Origin: Holophagaceae bacterium
GTDB taxonomy: Bacteria; Acidobacteriota; Holophagae; Holophagales; Holophagaceae
Assembly: GCA_021286765.1 (NCBI GenBank)
Contig: JAJTBS010000002.1
Coordinates: 124,001 to 188,000 of the forward strand
Length of the DNA stretch: 64,000 nucleotides
Reading direction: 5' to 3'
Shown here: positions 25,544 through 34,964 of the stretch, one piece after another
How positions within the stretch are numbered: position 1 is the stretch's first letter
Layout of the letters: each line of letters opens with the position of its first letter
Made by a program: the position numbers and the translations under genes
The notes under the pieces: model-generated
What the model saw: only the letters and a program-made list of their open reading frames with translations
Told to the model about the DNA's origin: nothing
Databases searched by the model: none

Positions 25544-26569
25544 TCAGATCCGCCCCATGGTCTTGCCGGCGCAGCGCAGGTCCTGGCAGGCGCGGATGAC
25601 GCGGTCAGCCATGCTCTGCTCGGCCTTCTTCATGTAGGGGCGCGGGTCGTAGGTCTTCTTGTTGCCTACCTCGCCGTCCACCTTGAGCACGCCATCGTAG
25701 TTCTTGAACATGTGGTCGGCGATGGCGCGGGTGAAGGCGTACTGGGTGTCCGTGTCGATGTTCATCTTGATGACGCCGTAGTCCAGCGTCTCGTGGATCT
25801 CATCGAGGCTGGAGCCCGAGCCGCCGTGGAAGACCAGCAGGGAATTCGCGCCGCCACAGGCCTTGGCGATGGCGGCCTGGCCGTCCCGGAGGATGGTGGG
25901 CTTCAGCACGACGTTGCCCGGCTTGTACACCCCGTGCACGTTGCCGAAGGTGGCGGCCAGCATGTAGCGGCCGAGGGGGGCCAGGGCCGAGTGGGTGGCC
26001 ACCATGTCCTCGGGGGTGGTGTAGAGCTTGTCCTTGCCCACGCCGCTGGTGTCGTGGCCGTCTTCCTCGCCGCCCACCACGCCGATCTCCACTTCCAGGA
26101 TGAGCTCGCTGGCGGCGCAACGCTTCAGCAACTCGGAGGACTTGGCGATGTTCTCGGAGAGGCCCAGCTCGGAGCCGTCGAACATGTGGGCATTGAACAG
26201 GTTCGCGCGGCCGGCGGCGCGGCGAGACTCCGTTTCGGCGATGAGGGGCAGCACGAAGGTGTCGAGGTACTTGGGATGGCAGTGGTCCGTGTGCAGGGCC
26301 ACGTTCACCTCGTAGAACTGGGCCATGTAGTGGACATAGTCCGCCAGGGCGATGGCGCCCTTGGCCATGTCCTTCACGCCCAGGCCGCTGAGGAACTCGG
26401 CGCCGCCCGTGGACACCTGGATGATGCCGTCGGCACAAGCTGTCTTGAGGCCCAGCAGCACCGCATTGGCCGTTTCGGTGGAGGTGACGTTGAAGGCCGG
26501 GTAGGCGAACTTCTCCTGCTTGGCCTTCTCAAGCATCTTGGCGTATTGGGCGGAGTTGACGACGGGCAT
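25544..26569 (-). CDS. fba: Class II fructose-bisphosphate aldolase
   Basis: 341 residues from ATG 26569. Zn-dependent aldolase signatures: AYPAFNVTSTETANAV, ALHTDHCHPKYLD (Zn His and catalytic Asp), EVEIGVVGGEEDG, FGNVHGVYKPGN, LVFHGGSGSS and INMDT-like KMNIDTDTQYAFT. Size and inserts match the long FbaA (class IIA) type. Cleaves fructose-1,6-bisphosphate in glycolysis and works in reverse in gluconeogenesis, consistent with aceA in this window. Confidence 0.95.
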   Translation of the reverse strand: MPVVNSAQYAKMLEKAKQEKFAYPAFNVTSTETANAVLLGLKTACADGIIQVSTGGAEFLSGLGVKDMAKGAIALADYVHYMAQFYEVNVALHTDHCHPKYLDTFVLPLIAETESRRAAGRANLFNAHMFDGSELGLSENIAKSSELLKRCAASELILEVEIGVVGGEEDGHDTSGVGKDKLYTTPEDMVATHSALAPLGRYMLAATFGNVHGVYKPGNVVLKPTILRDGQAAIAKACGGANSLLVFHGGSGSSLDEIHETLDYGVIKMNIDTDTQYAFTRAIADHMFKNYDGVLKVDGEVGNKKTYDPRPYMKKAEQSMADRVIRACQDLRCAGKTMGRI

Positions 26570-26674
26570 GGATGCCTCCAAGTCTGTGCCCCTCCAACCT
26601 ACCAATGAGCGAGAGTCCTGCAAAAGGAAGTTTCTGCAAGTCCGGTTGCGGCTCATGGGGTCCACAACAGCACA

Positions 26675-26696
26675 AAGGCCGCCCGGAGGCGGCCTT
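26675..26696 (-). terminator. Terminator of the rpsF-rpsR operon
   Basis: Perfect nine-pair stem AAGGCCGCC / GGCGGCCTT with a four-base loop, 28 bases after the rpsR stop. Confidence 0.75.
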
Positions 26697-26723
26697 CGAC
26701 TTCGTCAGGGACGAAAGGAACGA

Positions 26724-26990
26724 CTAGTCGGTGGCGAAGGGCAGCAGCGCGATGTTGCGGGCGCGCTTGATGGCTTCGACCAGCTCGCGCTGATGGACGG
26801 CGCACACGCCGCTGGTACGGCGGGGCAGGACCTTGCCGCGCTCGGGGGTGAAGGCCTGGAGGGTCTTCACGTCCTTGTAGTCGATCATGAGGGACTTCTC
26901 GACGCAGAACTTGCAGAACTTGGCGCGTCGTCCCCCAAAGGCCTTCTTCTTCTTGGGCTTGCCCTTCTTGGCGTCGGCTCGGCGCTTCAT
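26724..26990 (-). CDS. rpsR: 30S ribosomal protein S18
   Basis: 88 residues. Basic N-terminus, then FCKFCVEK and [18 protein letters not shown]. The CxxC plus later Cys marks the zinc-binding form of S18. ATG overlaps the rpsF stop. Binds S6 in the 30S platform. Confidence 0.97.
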   Translation of the reverse strand: MKRRADAKKGKPKKKKAFGGRRAKFCKFCVEKSLMIDYKDVKTLQAFTPERGKVLPRRTSGVCAVHQRELVEAIKRARNIALLPFATD

Positions 26991-27376
26991 CCCATCACCT
27001 CTTCAGCGGAACGCTCCTTGATGCCAGCCTGGGCCTTGCGTTTGGCCTCACGCTCGATGCGCTGCTTGGTGCGGCCCGCGGCCTTCTCGGCCACGTCCAT
27101 GCGCACGCTCAGGTACTTGATCACGGCGTCGTTGTTGCGGAAGCGGCGCTCGAGCTCAGCGATGAGGTCGGGGCCGGCGTTCATCTCGAAGAGCGTGTAG
27201 TAGCCCTCGCTGAACTTCTGGACTTCGTAGGCCAGCTTCTTGCGGCCCCACTTGTCGGTCTTGAGCAGCTCGCCACCCTGCTCGGCAATGATCCCCTCGT
27301 ACTGCTTGACGAGCTCATCGCTCTGCTCGTCCGTCAGCGTGGGGGAGGCGATGAAGATGGTCTCGTAGCGACGCAT
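26987..27376 (-). CDS. rpsF: 30S ribosomal protein S6
   Basis: 129 residues. [46 protein letters not shown] and [15 protein letters not shown] are diagnostic. Forms the rpsF-rpsR pair; no ssb gene lies between them as in E. coli relatives, and rplI is not in this window. Confidence 0.97.
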   Translation of the reverse strand: MRRYETIFIASPTLTDEQSDELVKQYEGIIAEQGGELLKTDKWGRKKLAYEVQKFSEGYYTLFEMNAGPDLIAELERRFRNNDAVIKYLSVRMDVAEKAAGRTKQRIEREAKRKAQAGIKERSAEEVMG

Positions 27377-27509
27377 CTGTCCTCCTTCTGGATGTGAAGC
27401 CCCCTTTGGATTCCAGGGAGCAAGGAAGACGCCCTCAGGTGAGGACGCGAAGAAACAGTTTCCCCCGGAAAGGCCTTGAATTCAATGAAAAGTCGTGACG
27501 GCCAACCAC

Positions 27510-27545
27510 CCCCGCCTGTCGCCAGGGTCCTGGCGACAGGCGGGG
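27510..27545 (-). terminator. Long perfect hairpin after the BACON lipoprotein gene
   Basis: 17-pair inverted repeat (CCCCGCCTGTCGCCAGG and complement) ending 15 bases from the stop at 27561. Very stable; likely terminates or protects the 2.3-kb lipoprotein message. Confidence 0.8.
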
Positions 27546-27560
27546 GGCAGCCGGTGGGAA

Positions 27561-29855
27561 TCAGTTGCTCGGCAGGTCCTGGAGGTAGACGCCGGCCGGG
27601 CCCGAGCTGGGCACGAACAGGCTGAAGACCCTGAGCCCGTCGGCGCTGAGGGCCAGGCCTCGGTGGCGGAGGCTGCGGTAGGCATTGGCCGAGCTGTTGG
27701 AGCTCAGGTTGCCGCGGCCAATGCCGGAAGGGCTGTCGTAGCAGAAGATGTCCTGGAGGGCGTAATAACCGTCGATCCCTCCGACCACCAGGCCGTTCCA
27801 GGAACTCACCATGGCGTTCGGGTAGGGTGCGCCCGGCAACCGCTGGATGAGGGTGTTGGTGGCCACGGCCGTGGCGGGGAAATCATAGGTGCCGCCGCTG
27901 GCCGTGTAGATCCGGTCCCCATTGGCGCTGAAGCAGGCCTCCCCTTCCCGGCCGGAGACGTCGAGGGCGCTGGGTCCCCAGGAGGCGTTCAGCAGGCCGC
28001 CGTTCAGGGCGGTCCAGTCCACCTTCATGGCGCCGCCCCAATGCGTCACCAGCATGGTCTGATCCGGCGAGGGCTTCAGGGTGAGGGAACTGCCAAGCAG
28101 GTTGAGGTACTGGCTCTGGACCATCGTGTTGGAAGTCAGGTCGTAGGCGATGCCCCCGGGCACGATGAGCATGGGGATGCCTGCGGGGTGGAAGACGGCC
28201 ACCGCATATACCCATTCGGATGAATGGAAAGTGTGCAACTTCGTGCCATCGACCGGGTCCACAGCGACCACGCCTAGGTTCGTGGGGTCGTGCACGAACA
28301 GCACGCGACCATCCTCGCTGAAGGTCATGTTCCCGGGAGTGGCCGCCACATTGGCGAGGGTGCGTACCAAGGTGCCGTCGAAGGCGTTGTAGAGGCGGAC
28401 TTCGGACGCAGCTCCGTCGTTCAAGGCCAGCAGGGGCTCCACGGGACTGGCGGCCTGGTGGGCGGCGGGGTAGTCGAGGGTGACCGTCGATGCATCATGG
28501 GCGGTGATGTGCAGGCCCACCCGAATGGTGGGCTGATTCTCCACGGAGGCATCGCCGGAGCCCAGGGTCACGATGGCGAAGTGCGTGGTTTCCGCGGTCA
28601 GGCCCGCGGGGTCGGCGGTGAGGGTCAGGGCGCCGCCAGTGACGCCGGAAGGCGTGACGGCGAGCCAGGCACTGTCCGAGGTGGCCGTCCAGGGCACATT
28701 GGTCCGCCCAAGGTTGGACAGGATCGGGATGCTGCGGGTCAGCACACTGCGGCTGGGAAGCTTGGTGAATGCGACGCCCAGGGTGCTGGGCACGAGGCGG
28801 TTGGCGTCCAGGTTGAGGACCACGTGACGGGTGGCCTGCAGGGTCTGGCCCTTGACCTGGACCGTGACCTGCAGGTCGCCTTCATAGGTGCCGCTCCTGA
28901 GGCCCGTGCGGTCCACGGACACCTGGACCAAGGCGTCGGAATCATTGAGTAGGCCGCTGGTGGGATCGACCTTGAGCCAATTGCCCCCGCTGGTGGTCTG
29001 TGCTGTCACCGTGTAGGCGTGGGACGCGCTGCCGGAGCCGAGGGCGAAGGCCAGGGCCTGGGCCGTCAGGGCCCCGCGGCCGTCGCTGCCACCGAACACC
29101 AGGGTGGTCCCACGCAGCGTCAACGTCGGGGCGTTCACCACCACGGTGACCGGGAGGCTGGCGGTGTCAGATGCATCGAGCTTGGCCGTGGCGGTCAGCG
29201 TGGCGTGGTAAGTGCCGGGCGTGAGGCTGCTGGCATCCACGGTGACGGTGATGGTCTGGTTGCCGTTGAGCGTGCCCGGTGGCACCTGCAGCCACGCCGC
29301 GTTGCTGGACACGGTCCAATCCCGGTTGGGCGCATGGATGTCCACGCTGTGGCTGGAGGTCTCGCTGATCCCGCCGTAGAGGAAGCTCTGGAAGATCTCG
29401 AACGAGGTGATGGCCAGGCTTTCGGTGATGGTGAGCGTCACCGTGATGTTCTGGGTCTGCAGGATGTTGCCATTGGCGTCGCCCGTGCCGACCTGGAAGG
29501 TGGCGGTGTAGGCCCCTGAAGGCATTTGGGTCGAGTTGACCGTGATGGTGACTGCGTAGTCGGCGCCCGCCCCGGTCATGCCGACCCCCAGCCAGCTGGG
29601 GAGGCTTGTGCCATTGGTGGTTCCGGCCCCCACATACGCCACCTTGGTGCCGGTGACATGCATGCTGATGACCTGGGAGGCGGGCACGGGAGTGCCACCT
29701 TGCTTGGCGGTGAAGCTGGCGGAGTGGCTGGTGAGGGTGAATCCCCCAGGGTTGCTGTTGCCACCGCCCCCACCGCCGCAGGCCCAGAGGCACACGAGGA
29801 GGAGGAGACTCAGCCAGGCAGAGCCCCGTTGGAGATGGAACCACGCTTTTTTCAT
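27561..29855 (-). CDS. Large surface lipoprotein with BACON-like repeats and propeller-like C-half
   Basis: 764 residues from ATG 29855; lipobox LLVCLWAC (Cys about 26) followed by a Gly-rich linker. Three to four Ig-like BACON-type repeats carry the W-x-x-x-x-x-x-W-L-x-V pattern: DWTVSSNAAWLQVPPG (about 187), GGNWLKVDPTSG (about 300) and PWTATSDSAWLAVTPSG (about 400). From about residue 490 YVTN-like repeats follow (RLYNAFDGTLVRTLANVA, TFSEDGRVLFVHDP, VVAVDPVDGTKLHTF), suggesting a beta-propeller. BACON domains usually bind carbohydrate or mucin. Surface adhesion or glycan binding is inferred. Confidence 0.75.
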   Translation of the reverse strand: MKKAWFHLQRGSAWLSLLLLVCLWACGGGGGGNSNPGGFTLTSHSASFTAKQGGTPVPASQVISMHVTGTKVAYVGAGTTNGTSLPSWLGVGMTGAGADYAVTITVNSTQMPSGAYTATFQVGTGDANGNILQTQNITVTLTITESLAITSFEIFQSFLYGGISETSSHSVDIHAPNRDWTVSSNAAWLQVPPGTLNGNQTITVTVDASSLTPGTYHATLTATAKLDASDTASLPVTVVVNAPTLTLRGTTLVFGGSDGRGALTAQALAFALGSGSASHAYTVTAQTTSGGNWLKVDPTSGLLNDSDALVQVSVDRTGLRSGTYEGDLQVTVQVKGQTLQATRHVVLNLDANRLVPSTLGVAFTKLPSRSVLTRSIPILSNLGRTNVPWTATSDSAWLAVTPSGVTGGALTLTADPAGLTAETTHFAIVTLGSGDASVENQPTIRVGLHITAHDASTVTLDYPAAHQAASPVEPLLALNDGAASEVRLYNAFDGTLVRTLANVAATPGNMTFSEDGRVLFVHDPTNLGVVAVDPVDGTKLHTFHSSEWVYAVAVFHPAGIPMLIVPGGIAYDLTSNTMVQSQYLNLLGSSLTLKPSPDQTMLVTHWGGAMKVDWTALNGGLLNASWGPSALDVSGREGEACFSANGDRIYTASGGTYDFPATAVATNTLIQRLPGAPYPNAMVSSWNGLVVGGIDGYYALQDIFCYDSPSGIGRGNLSSNSSANAYRSLRHRGLALSADGLRVFSLFVPSSGPAGVYLQDLPSN

Positions 29856-30261
29856 GCGAACAGGCCTATGAAGAAGAAGCAAAAAGTGTATTTCACGCCT
29901 TTTTGAATTGCAACGGATCGTCATGCTTGAAGCCTTCTTCGACATCGATCCGTCAATAACCAGCGGGTATTTTGGGCCCTTAGCGAAGGGCAATTGCGTC
30001 CGGTTGCCCGATTGGCCCGTCCCGGAGGCAAGTGGTCATTCAGACCGTCGATGCGGGCCCACTTGGGCTCGGTCCGAGGGGCCAGACCCAGCCCGCCAGG
30101 GGCGGCGGAAAGGACTGATACCCGGGTCCAGGCGGGCCGTGTCCTGGGCACCCAGGCACTCGAAGGCGGAGCGCCAGCCGTTGTGGCCCCTCCCGATCTC
30201 CCAGCCAGACCTGACAGGCCCCGGTCGCCCGGGGCCCGTCAGTGCCTTTGGGCGTCGCCCG
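29856..30261 (-). other. Intergenic region upstream of the BACON lipoprotein (about 400 bases)
   Basis: No gene supported on either strand. Contains the terminator of the PA-like gene at its right edge. An AT-richer stretch at about 29870-29960 probably holds the promoter of the lipoprotein, but no clear -35/-10 pair stands out. Confidence 0.5.
30211..30242 (-). terminator. Terminator of the PA-like lipoprotein gene
   Basis: CTGAC..GCCCCGG / CCGGGGC..GTCAG stem of about 13 pairs around GCGA, 20 bases past the stop at 30262. Confidence 0.75.
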
Positions 30262-33006
30262 TCAGTCGGTGGCGCCCTTGAAGACCATGAACTTCACCCG
30301 AATCCATGTGGCCCGGTTGTAGGCTCCGCTGGGGTCATAGGGTGTGTATTCGCTGATCACCACCTTGGCCAGCCGCCCCGAGCTGGTCCGCACCACATAG
30401 ATGTCCCCCGCCTGGATGGCATACCGCTGACCGACGCCCACGGCGTGGCTGATGTAATCCGTGGCGTGGTTCTTCGTGATCTGGTCGTAGGGCAGGTCTG
30501 TGACCTTGACGGAGGGAATGTTGTACATGTTCAGCTGCCAGACGCCATCCATCCACCAAGGGAACAGATCATAACGCTCCGCTGGCCAGGGAATTGCATC
30601 GCCCTCCTCCCAACCGAAGGCACCGAGGAGGTTGGCATCGAGGTCCAAGGTGTTCTGGGACCAGTCGTCATCCCAGTACCAGCCGTAGTAGGCATGGAGA
30701 TACTGATCCCCCATGAGGTAGGGTTTTTCGACGGTGAAGCCCCCCTTCTTCTCCGAATAAAGGGCATTTTCGGTGTGGGCGACCAGCAGCATCCTGGGCC
30801 AGACCGATTCAGGCACACCGGTGAGGTCGCAGGTCCAGACGAACGGGCGCTTGTAATCATCCACCACCTTGCCGAGCTCGATGACGGGATAACTCGGATC
30901 GTCCGGGAAGAAGAGCTTGACCCAGTCGATGGGGGCATTGACGCCCTCCGTGATCTGCGTCTCAAGGAAGGGTTTTCCGGCGATGCTCACATTGTCGATC
31001 ACGGCCCACTCGATCGTGGGCTTGACAGGCGCCGGCGCCACATAGATGCCCGTGAGCGGGCGATCCCGAACGGTGCCCTTGATGTTGGTGACCCGGATCC
31101 CTTCGCTGCCCTTGAACGTGTAGCCATTCGGATAGGACAAGGCGTCGGCCTGGGGGTAGTACACGAAGAAGTCCGAGCCCACCAGATCCCGAGCCATGGC
31201 CCTCGCCGTGCCCTGGCTGTCGATGAACTCCACCTTGGTGACGCCGTTGTAGTCGTCCACCACGGCGTTGACGCTGCCCGAGCTGCTGTCGTAGAAGGCG
31301 TAGAAGATGTCGCTCTCAATGCTCTGGCCATTGGGCACGGTGGGTCTGGGCGCCCGGGCGATGATCACGGAGTTCGGGTTCAGGCGCAGGTCGAAGGGGT
31401 TGAAGCCGCTTGGCATCGCGGCCCCCTTGACCAGCCCGTTGGCAGCGTAGGTTCCGCCATCGACACAGACCGTCCAGTTCTCGAGGTTCACCGTCTTCGG
31501 CAGGCCGTCCGTGCCCTGGTAGGTGAAACCCAGGCCGTGGGTGGCGGTGCCGCCGGCCCCCCAGAGGAAGGCGTCGCCCAGGGTCACGCGGGGCGCCGTG
31601 GGGCGGCCATCGGCGTAGACCAGGCTATGGATGAAATTGCCGTCTCCGGGATCGAAGTACAAGTCCGCGCACACGGCCCTGCAGCGGACCATGTATTCGT
31701 TCCAATCCCCCAGGCTCTCGTAGGCGCCGGTGGTTTTGTTCAGGCGCATGACGTCCGCAGCCATCTGGGTCATTGTCAGACTGACCGGCGCCCCGCATTC
31801 AAGCGCCCTGAGTTCATTGAGGGTCAGGTAGATCGGTGTACCGTTCTGGGTGGTGTCCACGACCCAGAACACGCCGGGGGTGGAGGGGTAGGTGCCCCCG
31901 GGCTCCAGCAGGTTGATCTGGCTCTGGCCCGGCTGGAAAGTGGCGATGTTATGGCCACCGATGCGCAGGGCGAGGGTGGGAACCACATTGCTCGCACACG
32001 CGGTTCCCTGGTTGTAGACCTTCAGGAAGAGCTTCAGCTGGGCGGCCTGCGTGGGGTCGGTGGTGGTGGCCTGACTCCACTCCTGGGAGGTCACGCGGGA
32101 GCCGCCCTGGGAGACCGCGTTGCTGGTCTCGTTCGTGTTGGAGATGCTGCCTCCGTAGTTCGCGTGCACATCCACGGTGGCCGATACCCCGGGAAAGGTG
32201 AATCCCACGCTTGCGCTGACTCCCACCTCCCAGTTGTCCTCCCGGGTGCGTGAGTGGGAGGCCGTGGCCGTGCTGTCCCAGGTGGCCCCTTCCTCCACGG
32301 TGCGGCCCTGGGTCACCGTGATGGCCTTCTTGAGGGTGACGCGGTAGCCCTCCATGCGAACGACGACTTCTGGCAGGGCTGGCACCATGGGCTGGTCGCC
32401 CGGCGACTTGACGGACACATCCATGTTCACGCCGGAGACTTCCGTGAGGTCGTCGAAGGGGTCCTGGTCCGTGGAGCGCTGGTACGGATCGGACTTGTAG
32501 TAGCGCACCGAATGGTCGCCGTTCCAGAGCTTGGGTTTGGCGGTCAGGGCGTCCCAGGTGTAGCCGTACAGCTCCATGTAGTCTGGAATCCCGTCGCCGT
32601 CGCTATCCACGAGGTCGCCGTCCATGACACCGTCCCCGTTGTCGTCCCTGTCGAGGGCGGCGATGGTGCCGTTCTTGTTGGCGTCGGGGACCAGGTCCGT
32701 CGGCCCCCAGGCCTTTGTGCCGAAGACCTCCACGTTGTCCGGGATGCCGTCGCCGTCTGAATCCACCGCGTTTGGGTTGGTGTGGAGCACGGTGAGTTCG
32801 ACGTCATCAGGGATGCCGTCACCGTCCGTATCCGGGTGGCCGGCCCGCAGGGAACTGATGGTCTGCTCGTAGACGGAGGCGATGGTCAAACCCGGGACCG
32901 GATTGGTGCCGCCCCCGGTGCTGGTCCCTCTCCCTCCACCCCCGCAGGCAAGCGTCAAACTCAAGGCGGAAAGCATCACGAGATGCCACTTGAATGCACC
33001 TTTCAT
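30262..33006 (-). CDS. Lipoprotein with calcium repeats and a protective-antigen (binary toxin B)-like region
   Basis: 914 residues. Start is the second of two adjacent ATGs, at best spacing from GGAGG (33009 is the alternative). Lipobox LTLAC (Cys 21), Gly-rich linker, then three thrombospondin-type-3 calcium motifs (DTDGDGIPDDVE, DSDGDGIPDNVE, DSDGDGIPDYME) at about 60-145. Residues 146-225 (YGYTWDA, YYKSDPYQRSTDQDPFDDL, PEVVVRMEG) and 230-415 (amphipathic strand EVGVSASVGFTFPGVSATVD, VYNQGTACASNVVPTLAL, INLLEPGGTYPS, PIYLTLNEL) follow the order of anthrax PA domains 1' and 2. The PA14 domain is absent. The C-terminal 450 residues are not recognised. Monocistronic; no toxin A-type enzyme gene nearby. 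Confidence 0.75.
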   Translation of the reverse strand: MKGAFKWHLVMLSALSLTLACGGGGRGTSTGGGTNPVPGLTIASVYEQTISSLRAGHPDTDGDGIPDDVELTVLHTNPNAVDSDGDGIPDNVEVFGTKAWGPTDLVPDANKNGTIAALDRDDNGDGVMDGDLVDSDGDGIPDYMELYGYTWDALTAKPKLWNGDHSVRYYKSDPYQRSTDQDPFDDLTEVSGVNMDVSVKSPGDQPMVPALPEVVVRMEGYRVTLKKAITVTQGRTVEEGATWDSTATASHSRTREDNWEVGVSASVGFTFPGVSATVDVHANYGGSISNTNETSNAVSQGGSRVTSQEWSQATTTDPTQAAQLKLFLKVYNQGTACASNVVPTLALRIGGHNIATFQPGQSQINLLEPGGTYPSTPGVFWVVDTTQNGTPIYLTLNELRALECGAPVSLTMTQMAADVMRLNKTTGAYESLGDWNEYMVRCRAVCADLYFDPGDGNFIHSLVYADGRPTAPRVTLGDAFLWGAGGTATHGLGFTYQGTDGLPKTVNLENWTVCVDGGTYAANGLVKGAAMPSGFNPFDLRLNPNSVIIARAPRPTVPNGQSIESDIFYAFYDSSSGSVNAVVDDYNGVTKVEFIDSQGTARAMARDLVGSDFFVYYPQADALSYPNGYTFKGSEGIRVTNIKGTVRDRPLTGIYVAPAPVKPTIEWAVIDNVSIAGKPFLETQITEGVNAPIDWVKLFFPDDPSYPVIELGKVVDDYKRPFVWTCDLTGVPESVWPRMLLVAHTENALYSEKKGGFTVEKPYLMGDQYLHAYYGWYWDDDWSQNTLDLDANLLGAFGWEEGDAIPWPAERYDLFPWWMDGVWQLNMYNIPSVKVTDLPYDQITKNHATDYISHAVGVGQRYAIQAGDIYVVRTSSGRLAKVVISEYTPYDPSGAYNRATWIRVKFMVFKGATD

Positions 33007-33646
33007 CATCTCCTCCAGGATGTGAAGGCCGAACGACCGGCCCTCGGTCGTTGACAGTCATTCCCTGCCATGGAGCCGTCCCCAGGGCAGATCGTTCGCC
33101 TGGATCCCGGCCATGAGCCTCCTGGATCCGATGGATCGTGCCTGAGAGCAGGTTCCAAAAACATGCGTCACGTGCATTTCCCTCGGCCTCAATTCACTGG
33201 AGGTGGGGTGTTACGACGCCTGAATTTAAAGATGACCAAAGTGGCATCAATTTACGTCAACCTTCCCTCTGCCACAACGGAAAGTTGTCCCTCTTGTGAT
33301 GAATGTTGATTTCTTCTCCAGGTGGTCCTTTGTGATGGCCTGTTTTAAGAGAGGTCCGTTGCGCCCAGGGCGTCGCCCACCGGCCTCCTGGGCCCAGGCT
33401 CGTTCCACCTGGAAAACCGCCCATGGGCAATGCTCCTTCCGGGGCGGTACGCCCTCGGAACCACGCCATTAAGCCGCGTCATCCATCAAGTGGCAGCGGT
33501 GGTTTGGGTGTTTGCCAAGGACGCGGCGTGGACACCTCCCAGCAAGAAAGGTCTCAGGCGCTGACGCTCCGCCAGCGCCGCTTGGGGAGAACGTCGCCGC
33601 GATCGGGCTGAACCCATGCGGGCATCCGTTCGACCTGCCGCTTGGG
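33007..33646. other. Intergenic region of about 640 bases
   Basis: Lies between the convergent-side end of pth and the start of the PA-like gene. The first 250 bases are the leader and promoter area of the PA-like gene; an AT-rich stretch at 33210-33320 (for example TTTAAAGATGACC) is the best promoter candidate. Short open frames here have neither ribosome sites nor coding-like composition. No riboswitch or RNA gene recognised. Confidence 0.5.
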
Positions 33647-34237
33647 TCAGGCTCCGGTTACCAAGTCGGGTGGCCCCCAGAATCCTTCCGGATTCACCTG
33701 GTTCGCCAGGGTGCCCAGGTCTTGGGTGTCCGCCAGCAGTTCCAGGAAGCGGGCAAAAGGAGCGTCCAGGCCGTCGATGCGCTCCCATTCGGGGTCCGTC
33801 CAATGGCCCAGCACCCAGTCGACCAGGGGGCGCTCGAAGGGGCCGATGCCCAGGCGGAGGCGGGCGATCTCGGAGGTGCCCAGGCAGCCGAAGACGGAGC
33901 GCAGGCCATTGTGGCCGCCATCGGAGCCATCCAGGCGGAACCGCCCCTTGCCCAGAGGCAGGTCTTTGTCGTCGTACAGCAGCACCAGGCGGCGGGGATA
34001 GATCCCTGCGGCGGCAGCCTGGGCGCAGGCCTCGCCCGAGAGGTTCATGTAGGTGCTGGGGACCAGGGCCTGCAGCCCGCTGGCGAGGGGGTAGAGCGTG
34101 CCCGATGGGAACCGCTTCGCGGGGGCAGGCGCGAAATCCCGGTCCGCCATCCAGCGCTGCAGAAGCAGGCGGCCGAGGTTGTGTCTGGTGTCTTGGTATT
34201 CGGCCCCCGGATTCCCCAAGGGTACGAGCGTCCACAT
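33647..34237 (-). CDS. pth: Peptidyl-tRNA hydrolase
   Basis: 196 residues. LVPLGNPGAEYQDTRHNLG (catalytic His about 20), PSTYMNLSGEA, LLYDDKDLPLGKGRFRLDGSDGGHNGLRSV (catalytic Asp region) and RLRLGIGPF. Releases peptides from peptidyl-tRNA. Follows rplY on the same strand, the usual bacterial order. Confidence 0.95.
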   Translation of the reverse strand: MWTLVPLGNPGAEYQDTRHNLGRLLLQRWMADRDFAPAPAKRFPSGTLYPLASGLQALVPSTYMNLSGEACAQAAAAGIYPRRLVLLYDDKDLPLGKGRFRLDGSDGGHNGLRSVFGCLGTSEIARLRLGIGPFERPLVDWVLGHWTDPEWERIDGLDAPFARFLELLADTQDLGTLANQVNPEGFWGPPDLVTGA

Positions 34238-34274
34238 GATTCCGGTCCTCAGTCTTCAGTCTTCAGTAAAAGCA

Positions 34275-34296
34275 GCGGGCGCCGCAAGGCGCCCGC
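34275..34296 (-). terminator. Hairpin between rplY and pth
   Basis: GCGGGCGCC / GGCGCCCGC with GCAA loop, 30 bases after the rplY stop and followed on the minus strand by TGCTTTTACTG. Likely a terminator or attenuator before pth. Confidence 0.7.
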
Positions 34297-34325
34297 ACGG
34301 AGGACAGAAGGCTGAGGCCTGAAGC

Positions 34326-34964
34326 CTACTTCTTGTCGTCCTTCTTGCCCTTCTTGGCCACTTCGGGCTCGGTGGCGGCGGGGGTGGCAAGCTCCTCTTC
34401 GGCGGCCTTGCCGTGGACAGAGCAGACCACCTGGTGGGCATCGCCAGTGATGGTGACGTTGGGGGCGAGCACCAGCTGCTCGAAGCGGACGCTGTCACCC
34501 ACGGCGAGGTTGGTGATGTCCACGTCGATGTGGGCCGGGATGAGGCTGGGCAGGCATTCGACCTCGATCTCGCGGTGGGCGAAGTCGAGCACGCCACCCT
34601 GGCCCTTCACGCCGACGGCGGTGCCGAGCAGGCGCACGGGCACCTTGACGCGGACCTTGAGGGTCATGTCCACGCGCATGAAGTCGACATGACGCAGGCG
34701 GCCCGTGATGGGGTCGCGCTGCAGGTCCTTGATGATGACGTGGCGCTTGATGTCCGTGCCCTCACGCTGGAGGAACATCACGGAGTTCATGCCCGTGTCG
34801 CTGGCCAGCACGCGGGCCACGGCCTTGGGGCTGATGGCGATGGCGACGGGAGGCTCGGTGAGGCCATAGACGACGGCGGGGATCATGCCGCTCTGCTTCA
34901 GCTCGCGGATGGCGGCCTTGCCGAAGGTCTCGCGCTTGGGGACGATCAGGACTTCCTGGGACAT
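34326..34964 (-). CDS. rplY: 50S ribosomal protein L25/general stress protein CTC
   Basis: 212 residues: an N-terminal L25 5S-rRNA-binding domain (GKAAIRELKQSGMIPAVVYG, HVIIKDLQRDPITGRLRHVDFMRVD) and a C-terminal beta domain (TL5/CTC type: VPVRLLGTAVGVKGQGGVL, ITNLAVGDSV), ending in a Lys-rich tail. Long CTC form rather than the short E. coli L25. Confidence 0.95.
   Translation of the reverse strand: MSQEVLIVPKRETFGKAAIRELKQSGMIPAVVYGLTEPPVAIAISPKAVARVLASDTGMNSVMFLQREGTDIKRHVIIKDLQRDPITGRLRHVDFMRVDMTLKVRVKVPVRLLGTAVGVKGQGGVLDFAHREIEVECLPSLIPAHIDVDITNLAVGDSVRFEQLVLAPNVTITGDAHQVVCSVHGKAAEEELATPAATEPEVAKKGKKDDKK

Noticed and set aside
33070..33600. Short open frames in the intergenic gap before the PA-like gene
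   Set aside because: No ribosome binding sites or codon bias; they overlap promoter-like sequence.
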